Shown piece after piece: positions 35,762 to 46,224 of a DNA stretch of 64,000 nucleotides. Position numbers and translations under genes: made by a program. Source of the DNA: Aeromonas rivuli (GTDB lineage: Bacteria > Pseudomonadota > Gammaproteobacteria > Enterobacterales > Aeromonadaceae); NCBI RefSeq assembly GCF_000820045.1, contig NZ_CDBJ01000027.1:62001-126000 (forward strand). Direction: 5' to 3'. Within the stretch, counting starts at the first letter, position 1; the number at the start of each line of letters is the position of its first letter. A model generated the notes under the pieces. That model was not told the origin of the DNA and ran no database searches. It saw nothing but the letters and a program-made list of their open reading frames with translations.

Positions 35762-37840
35762 ATGGCTCATCACACCGGATTACAATTCACCGTCAAGGTG
35801 GGGGCACTGCCCGAGACCACCTTCGTCGTCGCCTCTTTCAAGCTCAATGAATCGCTAAGTGCCCCCTTTGCGTTGCTGATTGAGGTTGCCAGCCCACAAT
35901 CTGATGTCGCCTTCGCTGATGTGCTGGAGCAGCCTTGCGAATTGTTGGTGTGGTACCACGGCGAGTTGCAGCGCCGGGTGTGCGGCGTGGTGGGGGAATT
36001 CATGCAAGGGGACAGCGGTTTTCGCCGCACCCGCTACCAGTTGGTGGTGCGTCCTGCCTTGTGGCGCCTTGGCCTTCGCCGCAACGCCCGCATCTTCCAG
36101 GCTCAAAAGCCTGATGAAATCCTCAGCATTCTGCTGCAAGAGCACGGCATCACCGATTACGCCTTTGCGCTGAAAAATGAACACGCCCAGCGCGAGTACT
36201 GCGTGCAGTACCGGGAGAGCGACCTCGATTTCGTCAACCGCCTCGCTGCCGAAGAGGGCATTTTCTACTTCTTTGAGTTCGAGCAGGGCAAGCATCGCAT
36301 CGTCTTTGCCGACGATGCCGCCGTGCTGCTGCAAGGCCCCGCGCTGTTCTTCAATCTCGGCAATCGCTCCTTGGAACAAGGCGCCTATATTCGCCAGTTC
36401 AGCTACCGCGAATCGGTGCGCCCTGCCGCCGTTGAGCTTAAGGATTACCACTTCCAGACCCCGGCCTACAGCCTCTCCCACCAAGCAGTAGGCAGCGCCC
36501 TCGCTCATCAACGAGATACTTACCAACATTTCGATTATCCGGGTCGCTTCAAGCAGGACGGCAGCGGCAAGGCCTTCACTGGGTACCGGCTCGATGCGTT
36601 GCGCAATGACGCCGCCATCAGCACGGGCCAGTCCAACTGCGCCGCCCTCTTGCCCGGTCAGCGTTTCTCCTTGAGTGAGCATCCCAATGTGGCGCTGAAT
36701 ATTGACTGGCAAGTGGTCAGCGTCAGCCACGAAGGCAAACAGCCGCAAGCCCTGGAAGAGGAAGGGGGTGATGGCGCTACCACCATCACCAATGCATTTT
36801 CGGTCGTGAAGGCCCAGCAGACCTGGCGCCCGGCGATACTGCACAAGCCGATGGTGGATGGCCCGCAAATCGCTTTCGTGGTGGGCCCAGACGGGGAGGA
36901 GATTTACTGCGACGAGCATGGCCGGGTGAAACTGCAATTCCCGTGGGACAGGTATGGCGCGAGCAACGACCAGAGTTCATGTTGGGTACGGGTGTCCCAA
37001 GGCTGGGCCGGTGGTCAATACGGCATGATGGCTATCCCCCGTATCGGCCACGAAGTCATCGTGAGCTTTTTGGAAGGTGACCCTGACCAGCCCATCATCA
37101 CCGGCCGCACCTTTCACGCCACCAACAAGCCACCCTACGAGTTGCCCGCCAACAAGACCCGCACCGTGCTGCGCACCGAAACCCATCAGGGGGAGGGCTT
37201 CAACGAGCTGCGCTTCGAAGACCAGGCCGGTCAGGAAGAGATCTATATCCACGGTCAGAAAGACCTGAACCTGCTCATCGAGAATGATACGACGTGGCAT
37301 ATCAAACATGACGAACATAACGACATCGACTTTGATCGTATCACCCGAATTAAGGCCAATGACCACCTGAGCGTTGATGGCGAGAAGCGCGACCATATCA
37401 AAGCTGATTACTCGCTGACCGTCGATGCCTCCCTGCATCAGAAAATTGCGCAGGCGCTACTGGTGGAAGCGGGCCAGGAAATTCACTTCAAATCAGGCCA
37501 AAAGGTGGTACTAGAAGCGGGTGCAGAGATCACGCTCAAAGTAGGCGGCAGCTTCGTCAAGGTGGATCCCAGCGGCGTCACCTTGGTTGGCCCCACCATC
37601 AAGATGAACTCGGGCGGCAGTCCAGGTAATGGCACGGACTGGGGCGGACAGGCCCCCTCGTTGCCGAAAGCTGTCGCGACTGAACCTTCTCCTGAGCACG
37701 TCACTATCGTCCCTATGACTCCAACGCAGGCGAGTGCAGAAGCCTTGCTAAAGACGTTGCCGCCAATGGAGAAACCCGTTTGTATCCCTTGCATGCTGCG
37801 AGCAATGAGGCAGGGTGATGCTGTCGTACAGGGGGAATAA
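35762..37840 (+). CDS. vgrG: VgrG, T6SS spike protein
   Basis: 692 residues. Residues about 1-380 form the gp27-like base, followed by the gp5 OB-fold region ([40 protein letters not shown]) and a beta-helical needle ending near 620 ([20 protein letters not shown]). A short tail of about 60 residues ends with CIPC; such tails often recruit the DUF4123 adaptor or effector. No separate enzymatic domain is fused. The stop overlaps the next start (TAATG). Confidence 0.95.
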   Translation: MAHHTGLQFTVKVGALPETTFVVASFKLNESLSAPFALLIEVASPQSDVAFADVLEQPCELLVWYHGELQRRVCGVVGEFMQGDSGFRRTRYQLVVRPALWRLGLRRNARIFQAQKPDEILSILLQEHGITDYAFALKNEHAQREYCVQYRESDLDFVNRLAAEEGIFYFFEFEQGKHRIVFADDAAVLLQGPALFFNLGNRSLEQGAYIRQFSYRESVRPAAVELKDYHFQTPAYSLSHQAVGSALAHQRDTYQHFDYPGRFKQDGSGKAFTGYRLDALRNDAAISTGQSNCAALLPGQRFSLSEHPNVALNIDWQVVSVSHEGKQPQALEEEGGDGATTITNAFSVVKAQQTWRPAILHKPMVDGPQIAFVVGPDGEEIYCDEHGRVKLQFPWDRYGASNDQSSCWVRVSQGWAGGQYGMMAIPRIGHEVIVSFLEGDPDQPIITGRTFHATNKPPYELPANKTRTVLRTETHQGEGFNELRFEDQAGQEEIYIHGQKDLNLLIENDTTWHIKHDEHNDIDFDRITRIKANDHLSVDGEKRDHIKADYSLTVDASLHQKIAQALLVEAGQEIHFKSGQKVVLEAGAEITLKVGGSFVKVDPSGVTLVGPTIKMNSGGSPGNGTDWGGQAPSLPKAVATEPSPEHVTIVPMTPTQASAEALLKTLPPMEKPVCIPCMLRAMRQGDAVVQGE

Positions 37841-38589
37841 TGATGCTACCTGAGAAATTGTGGTCCGAAGATGCCTGTTATGTGCTGTTTGAAGGCGCAG
37901 AGCTTAAAGGTGAATTGCGAGAAACATTGATAGCCAACCAGAGCGGTCTCTTACGCCCGTTGCTGCTCCACCCGGATGTATTTGAACTGATTAATCTAGG
38001 CCCCTGGCTTTGGCACTGCCAACAAGCATCCACCCCTTTGCTTGAGCAGATGATTGAGCAAGGAGTGGTACAAGGATTGATCCATAGTCAGCGTTCACTG
38101 GAAGAACTCCAGCAGCAGCTTGCCATGGGGTGCATGGTTGTAGAGCCCAAAGAGCGTCATAGTCAACTACTGCGTTTTTATACCTCATTAGCCTTACCCG
38201 TTATGCTGGCTCAGCGAGACTCGCCTTGGCATGCGTCTCTGTTTGGCGGCCTGAGTAACTGGTGGTGTTACCAGTGTGATGGTCAGTGGGAGCATTACTC
38301 TATTGAAGCCAAGCCAGCTGAGTTACGAGTGATTACCCTCACTGATGAGTTGCAGGTAGCCTTGATGGGGGATCCCGAGGTACCAAGGTTGCTCACCATG
38401 TGGCAAGGCAGTGTACGCTTCCCACAATTCCCTGCCTGTATCCGTACCGATATGGCCGTGAAAGCCTTAAAGAAAGCAGATGATGCTGGAGCCCCTTCCT
38501 CCGATCGCTTGATATGGGGACTTACCTGGCTGGAAGGAGGTAGTCCAGCATTGGAAGAATTAAGAACCGCTGTTTTAGAGGATGTTTGA
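37840..38589 (+). CDS. DUF4123 T6SS effector adaptor
   Basis: 249 residues starting [20 protein letters not shown]. The N-terminal DUF4123 wording (YVLFEGAELKGELRETL, LLHPDVFELINLGPWLW, FYTSLALPVMLAQ) is clear. DUF4123 proteins (Tap/TEC) load a specific effector onto the VgrG tip. It lies between vgrG (1-nt overlap) and the effector genes, the expected position. It is less G+C-rich than vgrG, consistent with modular exchange of the effector part. Confidence 0.85.
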   Translation: MMLPEKLWSEDACYVLFEGAELKGELRETLIANQSGLLRPLLLHPDVFELINLGPWLWHCQQASTPLLEQMIEQGVVQGLIHSQRSLEELQQQLAMGCMVVEPKERHSQLLRFYTSLALPVMLAQRDSPWHASLFGGLSNWWCYQCDGQWEHYSIEAKPAELRVITLTDELQVALMGDPEVPRLLTMWQGSVRFPQFPACIRTDMAVKALKKADDAGAPSSDRLIWGLTWLEGGSPALEELRTAVLEDV

Positions 38590-39090
38590 ATGCGTAATTC
38601 GTTTTCTATCCGGATGTTTAATGCTGCCTGGGACTTGTTGCCCCGCTGGGGGCGCTGGCTGGCTGGTGTGTTGTTTGTTGCTTATCTGGTATGGGCATTT
38701 GCCATTAAAGAAAACTTTGGCGGGGCCTTTCTGGTTCTCAATAATTTAATGGATCGCCCCATTACCTACCACTACGTCAATGGCAATATGGGAGGAAATG
38801 CTTTTGCCTTCGATGGTTTAAATGCAGGAGGTAAAATAGCAGGGCCCTATGATATATCGGGCAAGACAGTCACGATCGAATGGATGTTGAGTATGACCAA
38901 AACTCAGTATGACGAGCTGGGCTATCGTCCTGAAAAACACAAAGTAACGCTGCCGATGCCAGAGCGCAAACAGGGTGACGAATATTTTTACACCCTGATC
39001 ATGCCCAATAATGAAGTCAAGGTGCGTTGGTCACCTAAGCCTGGGGCGTTTAAGGATGTGATCGCTACTTACCAGACGAGGAAGCAATGA
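38590..39090 (+). CDS. DUF3304-like protein, probable effector partner
   Basis: 166 residues starting directly after the DUF4123 stop. One N-terminal transmembrane segment (WLAGVLFVAYLVWAFAI, about 24-40) is followed by a periplasmic domain with YHYVNGNMGGNAFAFDG, TKTQYDELGY and KVTLPMPERKQGDEYFYTLI. The VNGxxGGN and late LP...Y(L/T) pattern resembles DUF3304 proteins, often found next to DUF2235 effectors. A periplasmic immunity role fits the anchor and position but is inferred. Confidence 0.6.
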   Translation: MRNSFSIRMFNAAWDLLPRWGRWLAGVLFVAYLVWAFAIKENFGGAFLVLNNLMDRPITYHYVNGNMGGNAFAFDGLNAGGKIAGPYDISGKTVTIEWMLSMTKTQYDELGYRPEKHKVTLPMPERKQGDEYFYTLIMPNNEVKVRWSPKPGAFKDVIATYQTRKQ

Positions 39091-40847
39091 TGGTCGATTT
39101 GCATGATATGAAATGCCGGGCGGCGCGGGAGAGAAGTCTTCACCAAGCCGGTATTGGCACCTGTTCCCTGGCATGGCAAGTCGGTTTCTTCTTTGATGGT
39201 ATGCGCCGCAATATCAATCAGGACAGCGATACGCACCGTTTGACCAATGTCTCTCGCCTGTTTCGGGCTCATCCGATACAAGAGTCGATGGACTTGGACT
39301 CCTCCTATCTTTATTCAGCTATTTATATCTCTGGGCTAGGCACTCCCTATGAAGATCAAACGGCCGACCGTCTGCATAGTGTGATGGACAGCCAGCAAAA
39401 GGCCTTGCTCGATGACACCCTGGATAGCACCAGCGGTCAAGCCAAAGAGGCAGCAGTCGATGCGCTATATGACGCCAATAAAAAGGATTGGTTTGATACC
39501 CTGTCACACAATCTGAAAGACCTCTTCAGCATCAAGGCGGCCAAGGCCGTTATCACAGATACCGCCCAGGGTATTGCCAAGAAGGTGACCCTGGAAGCAC
39601 TACCGGCGCTCCGTGACCACCCCATGGTGATGGAGCAGTTTATGACCGGGGTTGACGCTCGGGTTGATGGCGCCAAAAGCAGCTTTAAAAAGCAATTCTC
39701 CTCTCTGAAGGCTGAAAGCCAACTGCCTATCAAGCTGATCCAGGTCTCGGTATTTGGCGCCGATCTGGGTGGCATTCTGGCCCGACGCTTTATCGATGAG
39801 CTGCTGGAAGAGGTCTGCACCAAGGAGGGGGATGAGTATCGCTATGAGGGGGCCAAGGTGGAAATCACCTTTGTGGGCCTGTTTGACTGCACCCGACGCA
39901 GCTCACTCGACTCTGGCGATACCATGGCCGATGCATTCAGCCTGGCCGGGCTGTTGGCCCGCCCCATTGCGGGGCCCCTAGAGTGGATAGGTGGGGGTAA
40001 GGTGATCGACTTTGACAAGGCGCTGCACCCTGCCGTGAAAAAGGCGCTCCATTTGGTGGCGGCCCACGAGCGGCGTGTCTACCGCCCTCTGGTACCGCTC
40101 GGGCCGTTGAAATCCACTTGGCGGGAGGAGTTGCTGCCGGGGGTAAGCGAAGATATTACAGGCGGCTTGCTGCCCAATGAACAGCGCCCCAGTGCCGAGT
40201 TGTGCCGGGTTGCCCTGCATCAGATGTATAACGCCGCTCGTAGTGGGGAAGTACCCTTTCCAAATTTCAATACCCTTCAGGAAATAGACCCATTAGTCGC
40301 AGAATATTTTGTAATGAATGACAATCTTGCTGGGAAATCGGTGCGTTTTTATAGCCGAAAATATATGCAAAAGGTGGGAAGTAACAAGCCATCACGCCAA
40401 GCGTTCGAACGTCACCAGCAAATTTACGCCTGGTGGCTTGGCAGGCAATATGCTGACTATAAGGAAAGGATGGAAACCCCCAGTTCGGAAGACCGGTCAT
40501 GGCTTAAAGATCGCTGGGGATGGCTTGAATTCGTGCGTGATGAAGCGAAATATGTCGAACGAGCGGTAACCAACCCCAATGGTTATGTCGCCTACGCACA
40601 AGGCAGCAATGCACTCAAAATGGCGAAGACGTTTCTTTATCCGTCTCAACATACCTTCCCTGAAGAGGTGGGCATCTTTTTTGCCTACTTTATGCATGAC
40701 TTTGTCAGCTCGACCGCTTTTACCGCTTCCCCCACCGAACAGGTAAAAATTAAAGACCAGTCTGAAACCATGATTAGCTCCCATCATTTTTTTCTACCCA
40801 GAGGGATCGAAGCGATTGAAGCGAGCGAAAAGGATCAAGCGGCATGA
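39087..40847 (+). CDS. Tle1/DUF2235-like T6SS effector lacking catalytic Ser
   Basis: 586 residues, coupled by ATGATG overlap. The DUF2235 N-terminus is clear: FFFDGMRRNINQD, TNVSRLFRAH, and YIS GLGTPYEDQ. In active Tle1 lipases the nucleophile elbow is GFSRGA (GxSxG). Here it reads VFGADLGG, so residue 226 is Asp, not Ser. Other candidate catalytic residues remain: Asp267 in GLFDCT and His322/His327 in ALHLVAAHERR. It may be inactive, use another residue, or have another function. Secretion through this VgrG and DUF4123 adaptor is inferred from the cluster. No signal peptide. Confidence 0.75.
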   Translation: MMVDLHDMKCRAARERSLHQAGIGTCSLAWQVGFFFDGMRRNINQDSDTHRLTNVSRLFRAHPIQESMDLDSSYLYSAIYISGLGTPYEDQTADRLHSVMDSQQKALLDDTLDSTSGQAKEAAVDALYDANKKDWFDTLSHNLKDLFSIKAAKAVITDTAQGIAKKVTLEALPALRDHPMVMEQFMTGVDARVDGAKSSFKKQFSSLKAESQLPIKLIQVSVFGADLGGILARRFIDELLEEVCTKEGDEYRYEGAKVEITFVGLFDCTRRSSLDSGDTMADAFSLAGLLARPIAGPLEWIGGGKVIDFDKALHPAVKKALHLVAAHERRVYRPLVPLGPLKSTWREELLPGVSEDITGGLLPNEQRPSAELCRVALHQMYNAARSGEVPFPNFNTLQEIDPLVAEYFVMNDNLAGKSVRFYSRKYMQKVGSNKPSRQAFERHQQIYAWWLGRQYADYKERMETPSSEDRSWLKDRWGWLEFVRDEAKYVERAVTNPNGYVAYAQGSNALKMAKTFLYPSQHTFPEEVGIFFAYFMHDFVSSTAFTASPTEQVKIKDQSETMISSHHFFLPRGIEAIEASEKDQAA

Positions 40848-41020
40848 GGCAGTATCAAAGCTGGTTGGCTGAGTACTTGGTGAGTCGCCGCGATGGCGAC
40901 CACGCCATGTCTGCCGCCCTGGCCGAGAGCATCAGGGAGTTTTGGCAGGCCAGAGGCGATAAAGCCGAGCATGCAAAGTGGCAGAAGGTCTATCAGGAAC
41001 ACTGCCAACAAGCTGTTTGA
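40844..41020 (+). CDS. Small protein, 58 aa, end of T6SS cluster
   Basis: Starts MRQYQSWLAEYLVSRRDGDH, with ATGA overlap onto the effector stop. It is a single soluble, mostly helical domain ending HCQQAV. No family recognised. Coupling makes it a genuine fifth gene of the transcript. It could be a co-chaperone or immunity-related factor. Confidence 0.6.
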   Translation: MRQYQSWLAEYLVSRRDGDHAMSAALAESIREFWQARGDKAEHAKWQKVYQEHCQQAV

Positions 41021-41050
41021 TCTGGAAAAGGCTAAAAATAAACAGCATGG

Positions 41051-41080
41051 AAACGGCCCAATTGGGCCGTTTCTTTTTGT
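41051..41080 (+). terminator. Terminator of the T6SS cluster
   Basis: AAACGGCCCAATTGGGCCGTTT, perfectly self-complementary, followed by CTTTTTG. Confidence 0.85.
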
Positions 41081-41124
41081 GGTGCCTGGACGATATCAAT
41101 TTGTCTATGGATTTAACACGCTGC

Positions 41125-42477
41125 TCAGCGTTTACCGAATCGGCCTTGGATGACGTTACCGCCAAGAGCTGGTGATTTTTCCACTTCATGTTGGACTATC
41201 CGTTGCTTCACAAACTCCCCCCATCGAAGAAACAGGCTCCTAAGTTTTTCTGGGTTACGCAGAGCGCCTGCCTGATAAGTTCGCAGCAGCTTGTCACTGA
41301 TCTGGTGGTTCAGCATATGCTCAATTTCCAGAGGTCCGGCACCAAGTTCAATACCGCAGCAGTTTGCGACGCTACGCCGCAGATCGTGCACGCTGAAGGG
41401 GTCAAGTTCGGCTAGCTTACGCTTCTGCAACCGCTCAATGGCTCGCATAAGAGCATCACCCGTGATCGCATGCCCACGTCTTGTCATCGATTCGAACACA
41501 TAGGGGCTGGTGGGCGAGGCTATCATTCGCTGCTCTGCAATGATCTCCTGAGCCAGTGGTGACAAGGTCACCACGTGTGGTCGCCCACTTTTGGTCTCAG
41601 GTATGGTCCAGCGGTCGCCATCCAGGTGTGCCCACTGCATCGAGATCACCTCCCCTCGACGAACAGCGCTCAGGATAATCATTTTGATTGCGTTGGCGAC
41701 ACTGCCGGACAGGACTGAGGTCGCTGCAATGCCACGACCACCAGCAGCCAAAGCGCCACCTCCTGTGATCCCCTCCTCTAACGCTTGCCATAGCGCTCGT
41801 AGTTCACTGACAGGCAACCATCGCTCCCGAGGTGGATTGGGTGTTGCACTATACACCCTGGGTTTAAGCGCCAATGTGGGGCTCATCTCGATGAGTTGTC
41901 GCCGCATCGCCTCCTCCATCATCTGGTGCATGATCCCCATCGCTTTGCGCAGCCCTTCCAGAGAGACCTTCTGCAACTTCTGATAGTGCTGGTGCAACAC
42001 TGCCATGGTGATATCGCAGATACGATAGTTGCCAAGCGCCTTTTGTAAGTGGGTTTGATAGATACGACGGTAATCAGAGACGGTTCGAGGGCTGATTTCA
42101 GAACGAACCCCATCACGGCGTTTGACGCTGGCTTTGTGGACAAGCCACTGTTCAAACAACTCATCAAGCACGAGCATCTGCTCGTTCTTTTGCTTCGTCT
42201 CGGCAATAGCCTGGCGGGGATCTATGCCCTGCTTGACTTGCCCCACAGCGATACAATGCCGCTCGCGAGCTTGAGCAAGGCCCATTGCCGGGTACAGCCC
42301 CAGAACCATGGTCTGCTGTTTACCCAGCAGCCTAAATCGATACACGAAACGCTTTTGCTTACCGGCCCTGACTTCGAGTGACAACCCGTTACCGTGTTTA
42401 GAGCTGATAGCAAATCGGGTTGCAGTTGCATCTTCTTTAAGCTCTGCCGCCGCGACCTGTCGATCTTGAGATATCAT
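41125..42477 (-). CDS. int: Tyrosine integrase of the element
   Basis: 450 residues, P4/CP4-57-type integrase. The N-terminal arm-binding part has SSKHGNGLSLEVRAGKQKRF and VLGLYPAMGLAQAR (DUF4102-like), then the core-binding SAM-like domain, then the catalytic domain with Arg in SAVRRGEVISMQW, HDLRRSVANCCG, and the HMLNHQ...Y block (LLRTYQAG). It lies 171 bp from attR and points inward, the usual position for tRNA-targeting integrases. A broken relative lies near attL. Confidence 0.93.
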   Translation of the reverse strand: MISQDRQVAAAELKEDATATRFAISSKHGNGLSLEVRAGKQKRFVYRFRLLGKQQTMVLGLYPAMGLAQARERHCIAVGQVKQGIDPRQAIAETKQKNEQMLVLDELFEQWLVHKASVKRRDGVRSEISPRTVSDYRRIYQTHLQKALGNYRICDITMAVLHQHYQKLQKVSLEGLRKAMGIMHQMMEEAMRRQLIEMSPTLALKPRVYSATPNPPRERWLPVSELRALWQALEEGITGGGALAAGGRGIAATSVLSGSVANAIKMIILSAVRRGEVISMQWAHLDGDRWTIPETKSGRPHVVTLSPLAQEIIAEQRMIASPTSPYVFESMTRRGHAITGDALMRAIERLQKRKLAELDPFSVHDLRRSVANCCGIELGAGPLEIEHMLNHQISDKLLRTYQAGALRNPEKLRSLFLRWGEFVKQRIVQHEVEKSPALGGNVIQGRFGKR

Positions 42478-42647
42478 CCTAAAACCTCATATTGGGGTAC
42501 CACATGGGGTACCACATTTGGCATCGTATAGGGTTGTTCCGCGTTGGACAACAATGAACAAGACAAAAACCTAACCAACTGAATTTAATCTATTTAGTGG
42601 ATTTATATTGGATTGTACAATACCGGGTTAGACAGTAATCACATGAC
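42478..42647. other. Gap between integrase and attR
   Basis: Contains the 28-bp repeat shared with the left end (42496-42523) and the integrase promoter. No gene seen. Confidence 0.5.
42496..42523 (+). repeat. Candidate integrase arm site, right
   Basis: Identical to 13738-13765, in the same orientation, with two GGTACCACAT units. Located just upstream of the integrase start. Confidence 0.5.
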
Positions 42648-42692
42648 TTCGTAATGCGAAGGTCGCAGGTTCGACTCCTGTTTCCGGCACCA
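42648..42692 (+). repeat. attR
   Basis: Right copy of the tRNA-Thr 3' end, 42 of 45 bases identical to attL. The differences fall in the T stem and the acceptor strand. Confidence 0.88.
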
Positions 42693-42699
42693 GCCAAGT

Positions 42700-42737
42700 C
42701 AAAGGACTAGCCTCATCAGAGGTTAGTCCTTTGTTTT
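42700..42737 (+). terminator. Displaced terminator of tRNA-Thr
   Basis: AAAGGACTAGCCTC/AGAGGTTAGTCCTTT hairpin followed by GTTTTATTT. It directly follows attR and was probably the original tRNA-Thr terminator before integration moved it 29 kb away. Confidence 0.75.
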
Positions 42738-43107
42738 ATTTGGTAAGTCTGCTCTTGTTTACTCTCTGCCATCATGGATGGCGTGTTTGTTAAATCCAAA
42801 AATAAGACTACCAGTCACTGGAAAACACCTTCATGAAAATAACCGACTGAAGGTTACCTCAACCTCTTAAATAATCTCAATCAAAATGATATTTAAATTA
42901 AGTTGATGTTATTTATTTTAATTTAAAAGCTTTTCAACAAGCCATACATCTATAGTTGATTGATTTCATCCCAAAATCATATATGTTGAAACATGCTTTT
43001 TAATACTAGGTCGATGACATCGTTAATAGTCATTAAGTCAATCCGCATTCTAAAAGTACTCATATCCGGGCAGGTTCCAATTTACAAGCCGTGGTATCGT
43101 TGCCATC
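42738..43107. other. AT-rich upstream region of the RpiR gene
   Basis: No gene seen. The stretch is AT-rich (notably 42860-43010) and probably holds promoters for the RpiR regulator. Confidence 0.4.
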
Positions 43108-43884
43108 ATGGCTCTTTCTGGCACTACTGATAGCGACCCGGCGGCTCCCATCATGTTCGATCACCTCTCCCTCTCCACCTTCAACGAACTAGAGCTGATG
43201 GTGTATCACTATGTCATCAAGCACAGGGAGCAGATCCCCTACATGCGGATCCGTGAGCTGGCACAGGCGGCCGGGGTGTCGACCACCACGGTACTGCGTT
43301 TTTGCAAGAAGCTGGGCTGCACGGGTTTTTCCGAGTTTCGGATCCGCTTCAAGCTCTCATTGGAGCAAGACACGGCATCGGTTGCCCGCTTCGGGGTCAA
43401 TGAGCTGATGAGTTTTTTCAAGAGCATCAACAACCCCGAGTTCGAGACCCTGATCGATCAAGCCGCCGCCCTGATCTCGGATGCCGAGCGTGTCCTGTTC
43501 GTCGGAGTCGGCACCTCGGGCTCCCTCGGCAAATATGGAGCCAGATTCTTCTCCAACGTCGGCAAGTTCAGCAACCATATCGACGACCCCTATTACCCTA
43601 TTAGCACCGACACCTTTCATAATGCCGTCGCCATTATTCTCTCGGTCTCTGGTGAAACGCAGGACATGTTGAAGTTGGCGCAAAAATTCAGTTTCCACAA
43701 ATGTAAAATAATCAGCATTACTAATAGCGAGACCTGTTCGCTGGCTAAACTGGCAGACTTTAATCTCTCCTACCACATGCCGCAGTTCATGGTTGGCCAC
43801 AACCATAATATCACGACCCAAGTGCCCGTTGTTTATATCATCGAGACCATAGGCCGCCGACTGACGGCCAATCCTCCGGCCTGA
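43108..43884 (+). CDS. RpiR/MurR-family transcriptional regulator
   Basis: 258 residues: N-terminal RpiR helix-turn-helix (YMRIRELAQAAGVSTTTVLR, FCKKLGCTGFSEFRIRFK) and a C-terminal SIS domain (LFVGVGTSGSLGKYGARFFS, IILSVSGETQDMLKLA). The next gene is a 6-phospho-beta-glucosidase in the same direction, so this regulator probably senses a sugar phosphate and controls it. No clear RBS decides between the ATG at 43108 and one at 43153; the second fits the family length better. Confidence 0.85.
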   Translation: MALSGTTDSDPAAPIMFDHLSLSTFNELELMVYHYVIKHREQIPYMRIRELAQAAGVSTTTVLRFCKKLGCTGFSEFRIRFKLSLEQDTASVARFGVNELMSFFKSINNPEFETLIDQAAALISDAERVLFVGVGTSGSLGKYGARFFSNVGKFSNHIDDPYYPISTDTFHNAVAIILSVSGETQDMLKLAQKFSFHKCKIISITNSETCSLAKLADFNLSYHMPQFMVGHNHNITTQVPVVYIIETIGRRLTANPPA

Positions 43885-43922
43885 AAACAACTTGTTTTTT
43901 GATTGTGACAAGTCACGAATAA

Positions 43923-45515
<1,593 letters not shown>

Positions 45516-45554
45516 GCTCCCCCAGGGGCCAGCTCATTGGCGCCATCAAGATAA

Positions 45555-45590
45555 ATGAAGAAGGGCTGCCTCAGGGCAGCCCTTCTTCAT
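45555..45590. terminator. Bidirectional terminator
   Basis: Stem ATGAAGAAGGGCTGCC / GGGCAGCCCTTCTTCAT between convergent bglA and GNAT genes. Confidence 0.8.
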
Positions 45591-45634
45591 TGTTGAAACC
45601 ATGGATGGCCGATGAACTCACCGACCCGTATGGA

Positions 45635-46057
45635 TCAATAGAGGCAGAGCCTGCGCCAGGGCCCGGTGACCTCGCACAATCCCGTCTCCTCGGTCGGCTC
45701 CCAGCCGAGACGCCGATAGAAGGCAATGGCGGCGGTGTTATTGATGGCCACCTTGAGGGAAGCGGGTCTGGGCAACTCGGCCAGTGCCTTCTCCAGCAGG
45801 GCACGCCCCATCCCCTGACCATGCCAATCGGCGGAAACATAGAGATGATGAACGAAACTGTCTGGCGCCCAGATGGCGATGAAACCGCAGGGAGTGCCTC
45901 CCTGCTCTGCGACCCAGATCTGCTCGCCGCTGATCTGCTCGGTAAAATCTTCCAGCGCAAATTGCGAAGGATCTACCCAATGAAACGTCTGGCGACGTCC
46001 TTTTTGAAACAGACGGGATAATGGTGCCACATCCGCTTCAGTCATGGCTCTGATCAT
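45635..46057 (-). CDS. GNAT-family N-acetyltransferase
   Basis: 140 residues. The acetyl-CoA-binding motif A is visible (HHLYVSADWHGQGMGRALLE) with the pyrophosphate loop GQGMG; motif B follows (INNTAAIAFYRRLGWEP). Substrate unknown. Start at 46057 (MIRAMTEADVAPL), with GAGAGAGG just upstream. Stands alone. Confidence 0.85.
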   Translation of the reverse strand: MIRAMTEADVAPLSRLFQKGRRQTFHWVDPSQFALEDFTEQISGEQIWVAEQGGTPCGFIAIWAPDSFVHHLYVSADWHGQGMGRALLEKALAELPRPASLKVAINNTAAIAFYRRLGWEPTEETGLCEVTGPWRRLCLY

Positions 46058-46224
46058 CAACCTCTCTCCCTTGCATGGCCCGGCTCGAGCGCGCTATTGG
46101 CTATCAGCTTACCCCAGATGGGTGACAGGAACCGGTTCACAAGCAGGCGAGCTGCTGTTAATTTGAACAGATGAGGGGCTATACTGCCCGGGTCCCGCCT
46201 ACGGATGTGTGAGGTTTGCCGACC

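Larger units (their letters stand above)
13636..42692. mobile_element. Integrative element in tRNA-Thr
   Basis: The interval is bounded by a 45-bp direct repeat of the tRNA-Thr 3' end (42 of 45 identical), has a tyrosine integrase gene at the right border, a second conserved 28-bp repeat inside each end, and cargo of lower and patchy G+C. Cargo includes an ABC-3C operon, a PsyrTA/RqlHI-type pair, an AlpA/YfjI/YfjJ module like that of CP4-57 and P4-type satellites, and a T6SS auxiliary cluster. No conjugation or capsid genes were recognised, so it would need a helper for transfer. Confidence 0.88.

Noticed and set aside
42648..42692. A second tRNA-Thr gene
   Set aside because: Only the 3' half is present; the upstream sequence does not form D and acceptor stems. 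It is attR.
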